A DNA stretch of 64,000 nucleotides, from assembly GCA_025617745.1 (NCBI GenBank), contig CM046854.1, positions 62,267,606 to 62,331,605 on the forward strand. Reading direction: 5' to 3'. Below, piece after piece: positions 11,940 through 23,493 of this stretch. A program made the position numbers and the translations under genes. Each line of letters starts with the position of its first letter. Position 1 is the first letter of the stretch. Origin of the DNA: Heliocidaris erythrogramma (Eukaryota; Echinodermata; Echinoidea; Camarodonta; Echinometridae). The notes under the pieces were generated by a model. The model saw only the letters and a list, made by a program, of their open reading frames with translations, had not been told where the DNA came from and did no database searches.

Positions 11940-13678
11940 TCATAAAAACAACTTATTGGTGTATTCATAGTGTTAAAACTACAATGTTTTTAAGATAAAA
12001 TGTCACGTTTTGGTGCCCAACTTTGTGAACAGACCCATATCCACATGTATGCAATGTTATGGTTTCTACTAATTTCTTCATGAAATATTGAAATGAGAAT
12101 CGATAATTATGAAAGATACCATCATTTTAGGCCTACATGTACCTAATAGGCCTGGGACGAATACCATTTTTGCTATATTTGAATAATCGAGGAAACAGGT
12201 ATTCAAATAATTCGAATATTTCGAATATTTTGAATACCTAGTTTCTTTTCATTCTGAAGTTTATCGTACACCTCGACATTCAAGCCACATTGCGCATGCG
12301 CCTACACAAGCAAAGCATCTATCCACATACGTTTTCGAGGCGAAAGAGGATCACAAAGACTATCAAAACATAAAACAAATAATATTACAGAGACAGTTAT
12401 AACACAGGCTTATTGTAAAGTGGCAATTTTTATTTTGCAACGATCTTTCATATTTGAAGAATTACATTCATCTTACTTCATATCGGAGCTGAACTACATG
12501 TAGCTAGCAACAATACACAGGTGCAGAGCTCTGCACAGACAGTAGCGAGCTAGCCCGTGATCGTACCGGGTGACTACATGAAGCCGACCGACTTGTGTGT
12601 TTCATTGTCGAAGTGACGCCATAACTCTTTTCCTTTCGTGTTTTTTTTTTTAACTTCTCATGGCACATTTTGGACCTCTGTTGTATAATTTTAGCAAGTA
12701 AAATGTCTCTTTACGCCTTTTAAAAAATGTGCTTATCAGTTCTGCAGTATTTTCTGATGTTATAAAGATCATTTTTGTCATGATGCTTTTATGTACATGT
12801 ACATGTATGTACTTGGTGTCTCCAGGAAGCTTTTGAACAAAACACAAGACAAATTGTTTTGAGAGGCACTTTCAAAATATTGAAAAAAACATACTGGTGT
12901 CCCAAACATCCACAACCACCATTTTTCAGATTACCAGCATATCTACATGCATGATACCTTACATAGGTAAATCCTAATGGGTACTATGTGTTATGGTGCT
13001 GACTTATTAATGAAGCAAAACTTTTAACAAAAGAATAACTATCTTCCCTGAGTTTATCATGAATGGTGTGAATGGTGTGGGTTTCCAATCAAATATCACA
13101 AGTTGTGGATGAACGGGACACCAAAGAATATCTGCAACTTTCATCAATAACTCTTGAAGTCAGTATACTCTCATTGCAGTTGTTGTTGCATTGAATTAAA
13201 TAGAGAGCCTAAAGTAACCAGGCAAATACTTATCATCAAGAGCATTATGTCTCAAAGTGAGACTTTGCGGATGTAACACGGACACGATGTCCAGTTACAT
13301 CCACACGCTGGTTTTTCATAATTATTTCTAAAATACATTGTGGAACAACATGTTTATGATTCTCAGATGCTTTTTATTTTTACCAGAGATAGAATGGCCA
13401 AGTAAGAAAATTCTAACTAGACCTTCTCATGGAATTACAGGGGATTAAAGAAAAAATGCCTCAAAAGGTGCCCAACTTTATGAACAGACCCATATACTGT
13501 ACGTGTACACTGTACAATAATAAGCCACACCACATGTACTTCAATAAAGTTGCACTTGGGGCACAGTTCGAGGCACTCGCATTGTACAGACTGTACAAGT
13601 TATACATTTATATACATGTATGAAATTAGTGTACCAATTTAGCATAATCGTACAGTCCTGAGGACACCGCACACCTAC
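11940..13678. other. No gene seen; AT-rich with small repeats
   Basis: There is no supportable coding frame. Visible are a ttcgaatattt-rich stretch (12190-12240), an acatgtacatgta microsatellite near 12790, and a repeated motif ggtgcccaacttt-gaacagacccatat at about 12010 and 13462. The last suggests an old dispersed repeat pair. Confidence 0.45.
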
Positions 13679-13798
13679 AGTACCAGTCAGCATTCATTGA
13701 CTACACTATTCAGCCCAAAACAATAGATTTGGTCCGCTAATCCCATTGTTCTGGCTTGAATAGTGTAAAAGTTTTGTCAATGAATGTTGACTGGTACT
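13679..13798. mobile_element. 120-bp foldback MITE
   Basis: Terminal inverted repeats of about 45 bp start agtaccagtcagcattcatt and end in its near reverse complement gactggtact. Only about 30 bp separate the arms, so transcripts would form a hairpin. No coding capacity. Confidence 0.75.
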
Positions 13799-14178
13799 AA
13801 AGTAAACAACCAAACTAAATATTATCCATGACAAATGAAAATAAATTATTCAGGTACAAAAGAAAAATCATGAATAATGAATCGAATATGAACAAACTTG
13901 CCTTTCCAACTCCAAAGAAATTTATAATATGTCATGATGCATCTTACAGGCAGAATGTCTTCCAACATCACACTCACACAGAAGGCATCAACAATCAAAT
14001 TAACACAGTGATAAACAAGGCAATGTTGAGGACATTGCAATTATTATCCAATAAGAACTTATTCCTATGGCTACGAGCATCTGTGTACAACCCTCCCCCC
14101 CAGAAAAAAAAAAAAATAAAAAATAAAAAATAAAAATAAAAAATAACTAGATGAATTTTCGACCGCGCGCAGTCGGAA

Positions 14179-14826
14179 TTTATGCCTCCGCCATCACCAG
14201 ATTGGAAATGTATGGTATGTACACTCTAAAAAGGATTGGTCCAACAAAATTACAAATCTTTTCATTTAAAAAGCACAGGAGACAGAAAATTTATTTCATT
14301 TCATTTTCAAATAAAAAACTTACCATTGATGACTTACAATCAAATACACCAAGGAAATAGATATTTTATAGCAAATAGACCACTGTCCCCTTGAAATTTC
14401 TAAAATAGGTACCGTAGGCCTAGACTCCATACATCACGAACCAGTATTATAATGACCTCTATGACCTTCCAACTTTGACCTTGAGACCCTAAAATCTAAT
14501 CAGTACATCGTCCCTCCCATATGCATACATGCGCCAAGTTACAAACTGATCGGCCAAACAGTTTTGAAGTTATCGCGAGAACGAACCATTTTTATGTATA
14601 TAATGACCTCTATGACCTTTGACCTTTGACATTGAGACACCAAAATCTAATCAGTTCATCGTCCCTCCCATATGCATACATGGGCCAAGTTACAAACTGA
14701 TAAAAAAAAAACGGTTTTGAAGTTATCGCAAGAAGGAAAAGGGGACGGACAGACGGACGGACAGACGGACGGACGACCCGAAAACATAATGCCTCCGGCA
14801 CCACCTACGGTGGGCGGAGGCATAAA
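14179..14826. mobile_element. Dispersed repeat with 14-bp inverted ends
   Basis: The ends are tttatgcctccgcc (14179-14192) and ggcggaggcataaa (14813-14826). The interior has repeated atgacctctatgacc / gacctttgacc blocks and a gacggacggacagacgg tract. The right end folds as a hairpin (atgcctccg, a 17-base loop, cggaggcat). A second copy is at 34031-34944. A-rich low-complexity sequence (14104-14147) precedes it. Confidence 0.75.
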
Positions 14827-15110
14827 AATTAAAATAAATTCAAAAAATTTATTATAAGCATGTACCTGTGAGTATCAAATCACAAGGAAATGGACTGAAA
14901 TTAAACATTTCTTTTCCAATGAATCCTTGCACACTTGTAATACTGCATTTTCCCCCCAATTCTTTCACACAAATATCACAGGAAATTCTTGATATTATAC
15001 ACCATGTACAGTATACCACCCGAAATGTAAATAAACAGTTTTGAAGCATCTTTCATCCTTGACATCACATCACGCAACATCCAATATAATTTAAACAGAA
15101 AAGTACTTAC

Positions 15111-15374
15111 TGTCCGGTTCAAAAGTGTTTGTAGTTGTTGTATTTCCAAGATAGTTGGCACCTACACATGTATACTCTGTATCCTGGTCAGGCTCTATGA
15201 CCATGACGCTGGTCTCTGATACAAGTTTGTCTATCATTGTGCCATTGAAATAGATGTAGAATTCATCCATGGTTGGAATAGCTGCAGCTACTTCATCATT
15301 GATTTTACATGACACTGTGAGATATGTTCCATCGCTGTTAAAACCAATTACAATACCTTCAGGTTGTGGAGGAT
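15111..15374 (-). CDS. IgSF gene, exon 4 as found: third Ig domain
   Basis: The exon is 264 bp (88 codons), bounded on the minus strand by an acceptor tcttattacag before 15374 and a donor gtaagt after 15111. Both junctions are phase 1, the usual phase for a one-exon Ig domain. The translation has the Ig fold signature: LTVSCKI (first cysteine), FYIYFNG (strand C, aromatic in place of tryptophan) and DTEYTCVGANYLGN (second cysteine in a Y-x-C motif). NGT and NTT/GN give possible N-glycosylation sites. It would follow exon 3 as a cell-surface or secreted Ig domain in adhesion or recognition. The donor means at least one more exon lies to the left, not identified here. Confidence 0.85.
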
Positions 15375-15527
15375 CTGTAATAAGAGGATAGCAGAAAAAG
15401 CTATCAAAGGCTGAATCCACCTCAAAATTCATTTTCAAAATTTGTAACATGCATTGATTTCTGAAGGGTTCAAGATTTGACCTATCTCCTGCCTAGCATC
15501 CAATGGGATGTACTGCTTTCGAAAACA

Positions 15528-15800
15528 CCCCCCCCCCCCCCCCCCCCCCCCCGGAATACACAAACCAAAACAGTATGGTAGTCAAAGTTTAAAAGAAAAG
15601 AAAATCATCTCGGTAAAATCAAGGGCAGATGCACGTCCTTATCTACATGTAGAAAAGTAGGCCTATAACGAAGGTTTAAAAGAGAGAGAGAGAGAGAGGG
15701 AGAGAGAGGGAGAGAGAAGAGAGAGAGAAGAGAGAGAAGAGAGAGAGAAGAGAGAGAGAAGAGAGAGAGAAGAGAGAGAGAAAGAGAGCGCACACACACA
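15528..15800. repeat. Poly-C tract and GA microsatellite
   Basis: A run of 25 C (15528-15552) is followed about 130 bp later by a long, slightly interrupted GA repeat (15680-15790) ending in (CA)5. A leucine/serine-rich minus-strand frame across it is microsatellite translation. Confidence 0.95.
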
Positions 15801-17040
15801 ATCTATCATTAGATGGTCTGTCATTGATGGATCAGCTCTTAATTTCGTCAGAATTTTCTTTTATTCTTCTTTATTTTTATTCCTTCTGTACACTTTTTTG
15901 TATCACACATAACTCAAAATCGCCTCAGGTCAATTTCCTTCAAATTTCTGTCAGTCATCAGGCCTGGTATGAAGTTTGATGCCGAAACTTTTCAAGGTCA
16001 TCAGGTCATCGTGACGTCATCAAGGCACCACTTTGTAAAAATTTCATGAAGATCAAAGTCATTGTCATATCTCCATTCTCATTTCTCATTCATATTTGAC
16101 ATGGTCAAGGTCAAGGTCATGCAGGTCAATGTCAAGTCATTAAACGCGTGCAAAAATGAAAAATGCACCAAATCATCTCAAATTCATTGTGCGACGTTTC
16201 AGGCCATTTTAAGCATTTCAAAAATTTCTGTGTGTACATGCAAAACGCGTGCGCAACACGTACAGAGCGTAGAAACGCTGTTTTTTGCATGGTTTGGGTT
16301 CCTGATACTATTCTTGACAATTTCAAACTATTTACAGTCATTCTCGACATTCCATAATGCCACACGCGCGTCAAACTTCAAATTCGCGCGCTCGCCAATG
16401 GGCAATATAATGTAAACAGTTGTAAAAAACATGCCTATCTGGAATCCGCCATAGCTCGTCAGAATGGACGGGTGCCCCAAATTTTATTACATATATTCTG
16501 AAAGCTTGTAAGTTGTAGATTCAAATTCATGCATAATTTTGGCCAATCCTATGTTGTGACGTCATCATATTTTAACATGAACTCAAAAAAAATGACGTCA
16601 TAATTTTTGTATTCATTTGACAATATTACTCTAATAGGTACATGTAATCGATTTTCTTCTAAATTTTGATATGTTGTAGCTAAGACAATTCTCTACCAGA
16701 TCAGTTACCACCATTTCTCAGTTTGACAAAGGTATCATGGCATATTTTTGCGATTAAAGGAGGCATGTCAATTTTTCACATTTTGCGTGTATTCTCTGTG
16801 GGACATGACTTTTTCTCAAATCTTGATTCTACATTCCAGTCTTCTTTGAGCAGTATCTCTTATTATTTCTACTCAGTTTTCTTCCAAAGTTTACTATGTT
16901 ATAGCTGAGACTATAAGCTTTCATAAGTGTGCCCTCCAATATTTGATCAGATGCCGGGAACATGCCCATATTTTAACTACAAAATGTGATTTGAGAATCC
17001 AGTTTTTCATTTACATGTACATGTTATCTCTATGGGAAAT
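15801..17040. other. No gene seen; dispersed non-coding repeats in the Ig gene intron
   Basis: The stretch has aaggtcaaggtcatgcaggtcaatgtcaa-type blocks (about 16010-16140), an invertebrate repeat style also seen elsewhere in the window. Open frames here lack domains, and neither their length nor composition argues for coding. The region is intronic to the minus-strand Ig gene. Confidence 0.5.
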
Positions 17041-17109
17041 ATTTTGGTGTATTGGTAAAGCACTTGCCTCTCCCATTCCGGTGACCCAGGTTCGATCCCT
17101 GGTGGGTCA
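17041..17109 (+). repeat. tRNA-derived SINE head
   Basis: An A-box-like tggtgtattgg (17045-17055) and a canonical B box ggttcgatccc (17089-17099) are correctly spaced. The T arm folds perfectly (ccagg-ttcgatc-cctgg), and a T-run follows as an RNA polymerase III stop. The acceptor stem does not pair well, so this is a tRNA-like SINE or pseudogene rather than a working tRNA. Confidence 0.6.
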
Positions 17110-17335
17110 ATTTTTTTCTCAATTTTTTTTCTTTCTTATTGCCTTTAATTTTACCATCTCCTTTCGACTATTATAACATGCACAATCACGCACAATCACT
17201 CACAAACAATGCAATAAAATGCCTTATTTTGCATGTTATGTCTATTGGAAAGTAGCGTGCAGTATACTTTTGTGTACATGTACATACATATCCGTAAGGG
17301 AAATCTGATTCTTAACGTGTATGAAAGCTATGGGG

Positions 17336-17917
17336 TTAAAAGCCAAGTCCACCCTAATATGAAGTTGATTTTAATAAATAACGTAAAATTAAACAAGCGT
17401 AACAGTGAAAATTTCACTGAAATCGGATGTAAAATAAGAAAGTTACGGCATTTTGAAGTTCTGCATTATTTCATGAAACAGGTGGTATGCAAATGAGTGA
17501 ACCGATGATGTTATGCACTCACTTTTCCTTTATTTTATTATATGAAATATCATATATTTCATTTTTTTGCTTCAATAATGTAAAACATGGTTTGACTCCA
17601 TATGGAACATGTAAAATCATCATTATTGTAACTTATTTTCATACAAGGAAGGGATTCTTTATTATCACATCTATAAAAATTGAAATATTTGAAATTTCAT
17701 ATAATAAAATACATAAGGAAAAGTGAGTGTGTGACATTATCGGTTCACTCATTTGCATACCGCCCATGCTATGCATATCACTGTTTCATGAAATAATGCA
17801 AAATTTCAAAATTTCTTATTTTACATCGGATTTCAGTGAGATTTTCGCTGTTAAGCTTGTTTAATTTTACTCTATTTATTCAAATCAACTTGATATTAGG
17901 GTGGACTTGGCCTTTAA
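17336..17917. mobile_element. 582-bp foldback element
   Basis: The left end ttaaaagccaagtccaccct is mirrored at the right end by agggtggacttggcctttaa. Matching arms run most of the way to the centre (shared blocks include atttcatgaaa and cactcatttgcatacc). There is no coding capacity. A half copy is at 41539-41908. From memory this family is frequent in sea urchin DNA; not verified. Confidence 0.85.
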
Positions 17918-18224
17918 AGCTGTAAAAGATAGACAAACCCGCTGGTGTTCACTAATTTCACAACATTATGGACTTAGCCACTAAACTCCGCTAAAAATAT
18001 ATCCCCATCCTTTATCCAACCATGCTTAAGGCAAGATAGTATTAGAGGAACCATCTCACAAACTACTGGCCATATCCCCTCTAAAGCCAAGAGAACTACA
18101 GCTTACCTGTAAGGGCAACCAATATGTAAACTTATAGGTCTTATGGTCCCCAACACATCAAGTCCATGGCTATGTATCCCAATCATGCAAGTCATGAGAA
18201 TATTGATACTACATGTATACTTAC

Positions 18225-18539
18225 TATGAATATCAACAAGTCTGGATTCTTGTCTGTTCAACTTGGTTACTTGATGACCACTGATGTTGCACTCCAATCG
18301 CACATTGTAGTTCTCTAAGGTTGCTGGGAATGTGAACACACTTATTTTATCAAACAGAGAATCGTCTGATATATCTGGGTCTGTTTCCACTATGCCTTCA
18401 GACTGTACAGTACCATCTAAGATCCATGTAATCATTTCTTCTGGTGAACTTCCTATAGCCTCACATGTTGCTTGGTAGTTGATATCACTGTTACCAATGC
18501 TAATCAGTTCTGGTGATCCTGGTGATTCTGATGATCCCA
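18225..18539 (-). CDS. IgSF gene, exon 3: second Ig domain
   Basis: The exon is 315 bp (105 codons) with acceptor ttcctacag just above 18539 and donor gtaagt just below 18225, both phase 1. It joins exon 2 upstream and exon 4 downstream without breaking the frame. The translation shows a C2-like Ig domain: INYQATCEAIGSSP (first cysteine), MITWILDG (core tryptophan) and YNVRLECNISGHQ (second cysteine in an L-x-C motif). NIS is a potential N-glycosylation site. Set type is a guess; fold assignment is firm. The intron to the left holds a foldback element and a SINE relic, and the 13.4-kb intron to the right holds DIRS copy 1 and other transposons. Confidence 0.87.
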
Positions 18540-18581
18540 CTGTAGGAAAAAAAATAGGAAAGTGAGAAACAGAGAGACATA

Positions 18582-19276
18582 GACCGCGTTTACACAGAGT
18601 GAACTAGAGTTCAAATTCGACAGTGAATTCAATTGCGACCTTGGATTAGCATAAATTATTTTTCGGTGGGCTGTTTACACCAAGTGTTGGACGAACTCGA
18701 ATTCAGAAGGAAATTGAATTCGACTTGATTACGCCCTCGCTTGGTGGGAATATCGTGATAATCAACTTCCGGGTTAAATTTGTGAATACCCCGCGAGTAA
18801 GTTCAAACTGGCGGTAGCGAGTATTGTAAGCGGAGCCATTTTGATCTGGTTTCGTATGATTTTACGTCGGAATTACAAAATTATGAACGAATATTTGCAG
18901 ATATGATGAGGGCGTGGTGGATTGAATCAAGCCAGTTCGGTGAATGTGTCGCCGTTCGTTGTGGTTCACTTGTTGAATGATGCTTGTTTTACTGACGCGA
19001 CGCTTAGCGTTGCTTAGCAATACCGGAAGTGATGTATGACGGGGTCACTGGCTGGATATTTGCTAGTCGACTTTCAATTACGTGTCCGTTCACACTGCAA
19101 ATAGCGAATTTAAATTCGATAATAGTCCAGTTTGAATTCGATAAAAGTTGCTCTGGGTCGTCATTCGAATTCGAGTTTTGAACTCGAGTTCTAATTGCGA
19201 CTACCCTGTTTACACACAAATGAACTCGAGTTCAAATTCGGCTAAAGTCGAGTTCAGTCTCTGTGTAAACGGGGTC
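18582..19276. mobile_element. 695-bp MITE-like element
   Basis: The ends gaccgcgtttacacagag (18582-18599) and ctctgtgtaaacggggtc (19259-19276) are inverted repeats with one mismatch. Inside, gagttcaaattcg-like motifs recur in both orientations near each end. No transposase. It begins about 40 bp upstream of the exon 3 acceptor, within the intron. Confidence 0.75.
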
Positions 19277-19384
19277 ATAATAAACACTACAAAAACAAGG
19301 GTGTCAAAAGGGTATCAAACAAGATCAAACAAGACTATCTACATGTACTTCTGTGGCCTCACCAGCAGGCACATAGCCTTTCAT

Positions 19385-20085
19385 CAAGGTGGCATGCTAG
19401 GTCTTTTCTTTGCTGCCCTACTCTTAGCTCTGTCGATCCTCGAAACGCACGGAAGTTCCTCTGATTGCGAGAAGTTGACGCACGCCGCCTTTTCGCACCC
19501 GTCAAAGTAAACAATATTCATATGTTCAAGACGACCAAGGTAATGAATCGTTCAACAACCCTACCAAACACGGCAGCAAAAGGAACCGGAACGGAAAAGA
19601 CTGAGCTTGTCCATTATTTGATGAGGACCAACAAAGGGTAGATAGCAGGAGAAAACTGTATTTATAATTTTCGTTTTCTTGATAAAATAAAAGTCCACAC
19701 ACAAACATTTCTTTTATCATTTAAAAAAAAATTTGGTCAGCAGTCATATTTTTGTTACATATGTGGGAAATATGTTATCATATTCGCTGTAACATACTAC
19801 TAATATCCCCATGGCTAGAATCGGCAGAATAGTCTCTTGTCTAAATATCTTAAAAGCTTATGATTGGTCCATTTTCTCTACCAGGAACTGAATTATTCAT
19901 GAAAATTTTTCTTACAAAATTGACGAAAGATTTCAAAGTTGAAAATAAGACAAGTAACGTTGGCGGGTAAGTAAAGGCAGCCTGCACGCATATGTGTGTC
20001 GCCATCTCGAAATCAGAGGACTGTTCTGCGCGATTCGAGGATCGACAGAGCTAGTAGTAGAGCAGCAAAGAAAAGACTTGAACCC
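19385..20085. repeat. Inverted repeat pair, arms of about 105 bp
   Basis: The block gtcttttctttgctgc...gctctgtcgatcctcgaa (about 19389-19490) recurs inverted at about 19980-20085. The roughly 490 bp between have no gene. The arms may be termini of an old element; its ends were not resolved. Confidence 0.65.
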
Positions 20086-20395
20086 TGTCTTAACAGACCT
20101 TTCTGGAACTGAGTTGTCCAGACAATGTTTCGTTATCCTGCCTGTTAAGGGGTATTGTCGCGACAACTTTTCCATGAATTTAAAATTATACTAGTCGCTT
20201 GACTACGCTATAAACCGTTCAAGAATTTTAACACAAATGAGTCACAATATTGTGCGCACCCCCCGTAATCCCATTGTTATCCCCTTTACCACTCTCACCC
20301 GCAGTAATGCGCAACGGCCATCTTCCTCTATTGCGAGCAACCCCAAGTAATAAAACATGTTGCTTGCAAGGCAAGGGGAAGGAGAGAGGGTCATA

Positions 20396-20490
20396 GGTAG
20401 GTATATAGATTTATCTAATAAATAAGAAAATCAGTGCTGATTTTACAAATTTACGGCAATATATCATATATACCTACCTATTATGATAAA
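20396..20490. repeat. DIRS internal complementary region, copy 1
   Basis: Two adjoining pieces lie inside the left inverted repeat. One (ataggtaggtatatagattt to aatcagtgctgatttt) matches the inverted outer left end as seen in copy 2. The other (tttacggcaatatatcatat to acctacctatt) matches the inverted outer right end at about 27105-27143. In DIRS elements such a region is thought to template end completion through a circular intermediate. Confidence 0.75.
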
Positions 20491-20615
20491 CTAGCACCCA
20501 TTCAAACCGGGTGGCATGTTTTAAGTGAAGAAGGGAACAGGATTACAAAGAAGACATCACCGCCGCCTTCAAGGTGGCTGACACAAATAATTCCTCACCT
20601 GCAGGGACATCCCTA

Positions 20616-21663
20616 TTAAAGGTAGCAAGAAATGAAGGAATTGGGCGAACGCCAAAAGGCAGCCCTCAAAATATCATTAAGCGTCACGCCTTGAAAGAGG
20701 GCCCAAGAAGTGCTCACACTACTAGTGTCACAAGCATGGGGCTGACTATCTGAAAAGAGAGCCTCTGGGCCAGCGGCTCGAATAGCTTCAACAATCCATC
20801 TAGAAATGTAATCAAGAGAAGCAGGAGACAAGGGCTCTTGAGTGATCAGAAACAACTGATCATCCTTGCGACGTGTCTTAGTCTTATCAATGTACCATTT
20901 AAGAGCTCTAACAGGACACCAAACCTTGTCCTCGCACACTGACGAGAAGTCAGATAGTGGACAAAGAAAAACTTCAACAAGGCCAGAAGAAGCTGTCTGG
21001 TTCTTGGCAATGAAAGAGCTTTAGGAATCAATCTAAAACCTTTTCTCTCCCAACGTACATGACCAGGAGTAAGACAGAGGGCATTAAGGGTACTGCGCCT
21101 GTGACCAAAAGCAATGGCTACCAAAAAGAGCGTCTTTACCGTAAGATGGTGAAGCAAAGCCTCACCTAACGGTTCAACATGAGGCTTGGCCAGGGCTTCT
21201 AGAACCCGCGGCAAACTCCAAGACGGGACGACGTTTCAGAAAGACAGACCGAATTAATCCACTCAACAGCGGGGAATTAGAAATACCCAAACCATGCAGA
21301 AACCCCGAATGAATGGCACCGATCGCAGACCGGTAGCCTCGGATAGTAGAGATAGACCTTCCTTTGTCAAACAGCGAGAGCCTTAGACAGGGTTTGAACC
21401 CGTGCCTTACACCATTGAGAAAAGGCTGAAAGACAGGAATTGTAAATTTCCCTAGTAGAAACCCTACGACTGGACATTTCAGAAAGACCTGAATGTCTCG
21501 CAGATTCCCCGATAGGGGCCAGGCAGTCAAATGAAGGGACGCTGGACTGTGGTGAAGAATCCCCCAAAGGGGTTGCGACACCAGATCCGGTCTCAACGGA
21601 AGAAGAAACGGTTGAGCCACCAGAAGGCTCACTAACTCTGGGAACCAATTCCTCCTGGGCCAA
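20616..21663 (-). pseudogene. DIRS copy 1 tyrosine recombinase, broken
   Basis: Recombinase similarity is spread over several frames. The N-terminal SAM-like part (RRVSTREIYNSCLSAFSQW) lies in the frame starting at 21663, followed by GRSISTIRGYRSAIGAIHSG in another frame. The first-arginine block (FLVAIAFGHRRSTLNAL) is in 21214-20846, and the C-terminal block (RRKDDQLFLI, then FRSPNSFISCYL-like with the tyrosine) in 20939-20616. The catalytic box that reads HDTR in copy 2 reads CDTS here, so both the histidine and the second arginine are lost. A working enzyme would insert the circular DNA intermediate; this one cannot, from both frame breaks and residue loss. Confidence 0.85.
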
Positions 21664-23493
21664 AAGGGACCTATTACAAGTACCCGAGCCCGATCTTCCC
21701 TGATCTTCTGCAAGACTCGCAGAATCAGCTGGAAGGGAGAAAAGGCAAACGCTCGAAGATTATCCCAACTAAGAGAGAAAGCATCCAGGGCCCAAGCCTC
21801 CCGGTCGCGAACACGGGAGCAGTACCTCGGAAGCTGGTGGTTGAGAGCTGACGCAAATAGGTCCACCTCTAGCGGACCCCAGTAATTGTACACAAGGGAA
21901 AAGACCTCTGGATGGAGCTTCCATTCTGATGGAAGACACCTGCCCCGGGATAGGAAGTCCGCAATGAGGTTTTCCTGACGGTGGTTGAAAGAGGCAATAG
22001 GCATGATCGCCATGTGATGAAACCACTACCACAGTTGCGCTGCTAAGGCATCCAGGGTGACAGAACGAGTGCCTCCCTGCCGATTGATATAAGCCGCAAC
22101 TGTGACATTGTCCGTAAGAATCAGAACTGAACGACTGAAAAGTCGCCTTCTGAAGTGAAGCAGAGTTAAGAAAACTGCCATGAATTCCAGGACATTGATA
22201 TGGGGTAAAGTCCATCGAAACCGTACTGCTGTTGCAATGTCCGCCCCACCATAGCCGAGAGGCATCTGCCGAGACCGAGATCGACGAAGAGGGGGTACGG
22301 AAGGGTTTGCCTCGCGCGAGAAACTCCGCATTCGTCCAACGGAGAAGGGATTTGATTTCTACTGGTACTGGAATCCAGACCAACGGAGAATCCCTGCACG
22401 GTTTGTAAAACCTGAGGAGATGCCTTTGAAAAGGTCTCATAAGGAGCCGACAATCTTCTAGAACATCGACCAGACTGGTTAGATAACCTAAGAACTGAAG
22501 CCACTGCCTGGCCCTGACCCTTCTGGCCAGCATCAGCCTGCGAGTCACTGAGACAATAGTAAGAATTCTGTTTCGACTAAGCCGAGCCAATTGATTCTGA
22601 ATATCTAACACTCCCCCAAGAAAAACTGGTCGGGGTGTAGGAATCAACTCTGATTTTTCCAAATTTATTAGGAAACCTAAGTCTTGAGTGAATTTGACGA
22701 GCATGCGTGTCTCGTCTAAAAGACGATCTTGCGACTCCGCTAAGAAGAGCCAATCATCCAGATAACAAAACAGCCGAAGGCCGCAGCGCCTCATCGAGGC
22801 TGCAAAGACAGCCACTACCCGTGTGAACACCCGTGGGGCTGAACGCAGCCCAGAGGGAAGAGCGCGAAAACGAAACGTCTCTGAAAGGAAGGAAAATCCC
22901 AGAAGGTCGCGTGAAGCGCGATGAATAGGGATATGGAAATACGCATCTTTGAGATCTATCAAGATCATGTTATCCTTCCTCTTAATCAACGGGAGAATTG
23001 AGGCGACAGTTTCCATCCGAAAATGCACCAGAGGAATGAATTTGTTTATTCTTTTCAAATTCAGAATCAAACGTTTTCCTGAGCGCTTGGGAATAACGTA
23101 AATCGGAGAAAGAGAAACACCAGGCTGGTCTTTTACCCTTTCTACAGCCCTTTTGCTCAACAGAGATTTGATCTCCGCTGAAGCGTGACAATGAGCCTGG
23201 GCAGACATGGGAGGTGAACGAGATCTTATAGCCCCTCCGGGGAGCGAGACGGATAGATCTATGAAGAATCCGACAAGCACGAAAGCGTCCACGGTGATGG
23301 CCTCCCAAGCCGGGAGAAACGAATGAATTTGGCCACCTACCATGTCGGACTGAACAAGCGCTCTGGGAAGACCGTCAAAGACTAGGCTTAGCCTTGTGCA
23401 AACCAGTCGCCTTGCCCCGCAGAGAGCCACGACTACCTCTCGAAAAGGCCCTGCCACATCTACCTCTCCCGCGAGGAGGATATGGCTGAGCAT
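21664..23493 (-). pseudogene. DIRS copy 1 reverse transcriptase-RNase H, broken
   Basis: The frame open from 23493 (574 codons) carries DIRS-type RT blocks: SPIYVIPKRSGKRLILNLKR near residue 129, ILIDLKDAYFHIPI near 175-190 and the catalytic CYLDDWLF near 241. Near 22300 the frame shifts; RNase H continues at 22331-22026 with INVLEFMAVFLTL and LTDNVTVAAY, then hits an in-frame stop near 22030 and continues as ENLIADFLSRG at 22013. Downstream the DIRS linker block (GPLEVDLFASALNHQLPRY, then AFAFSPF) precedes the recombinase. The start overlaps the end of the gag-like frame by about 120 bp, as is common in compact retroelements. Confidence 0.88.

Noticed and set aside
14179-14826. Helitron assignment for the repeat ending in the atgcctccg/cggaggcat hairpin.
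   Set aside because: No CTRR follows the hairpin at the required distance, and the element has matching 14-bp inverted ends, which Helitrons lack.
15605-15799. Leucine/serine-rich minus-strand frame resembling a hydrophobic protein.
   Set aside because: It is the translation of a GA microsatellite.
19387-19510. A frame giving a signal-peptide-like GMLGLFFAALLLALSI followed by a short cysteine-poor tail, resembling a small secreted peptide.
   Set aside because: It lies in one arm of an inverted repeat (partner at 19980-20085), has no supported start context or domain, and the ATG-led hydrophobic stretch is short enough to arise by chance.
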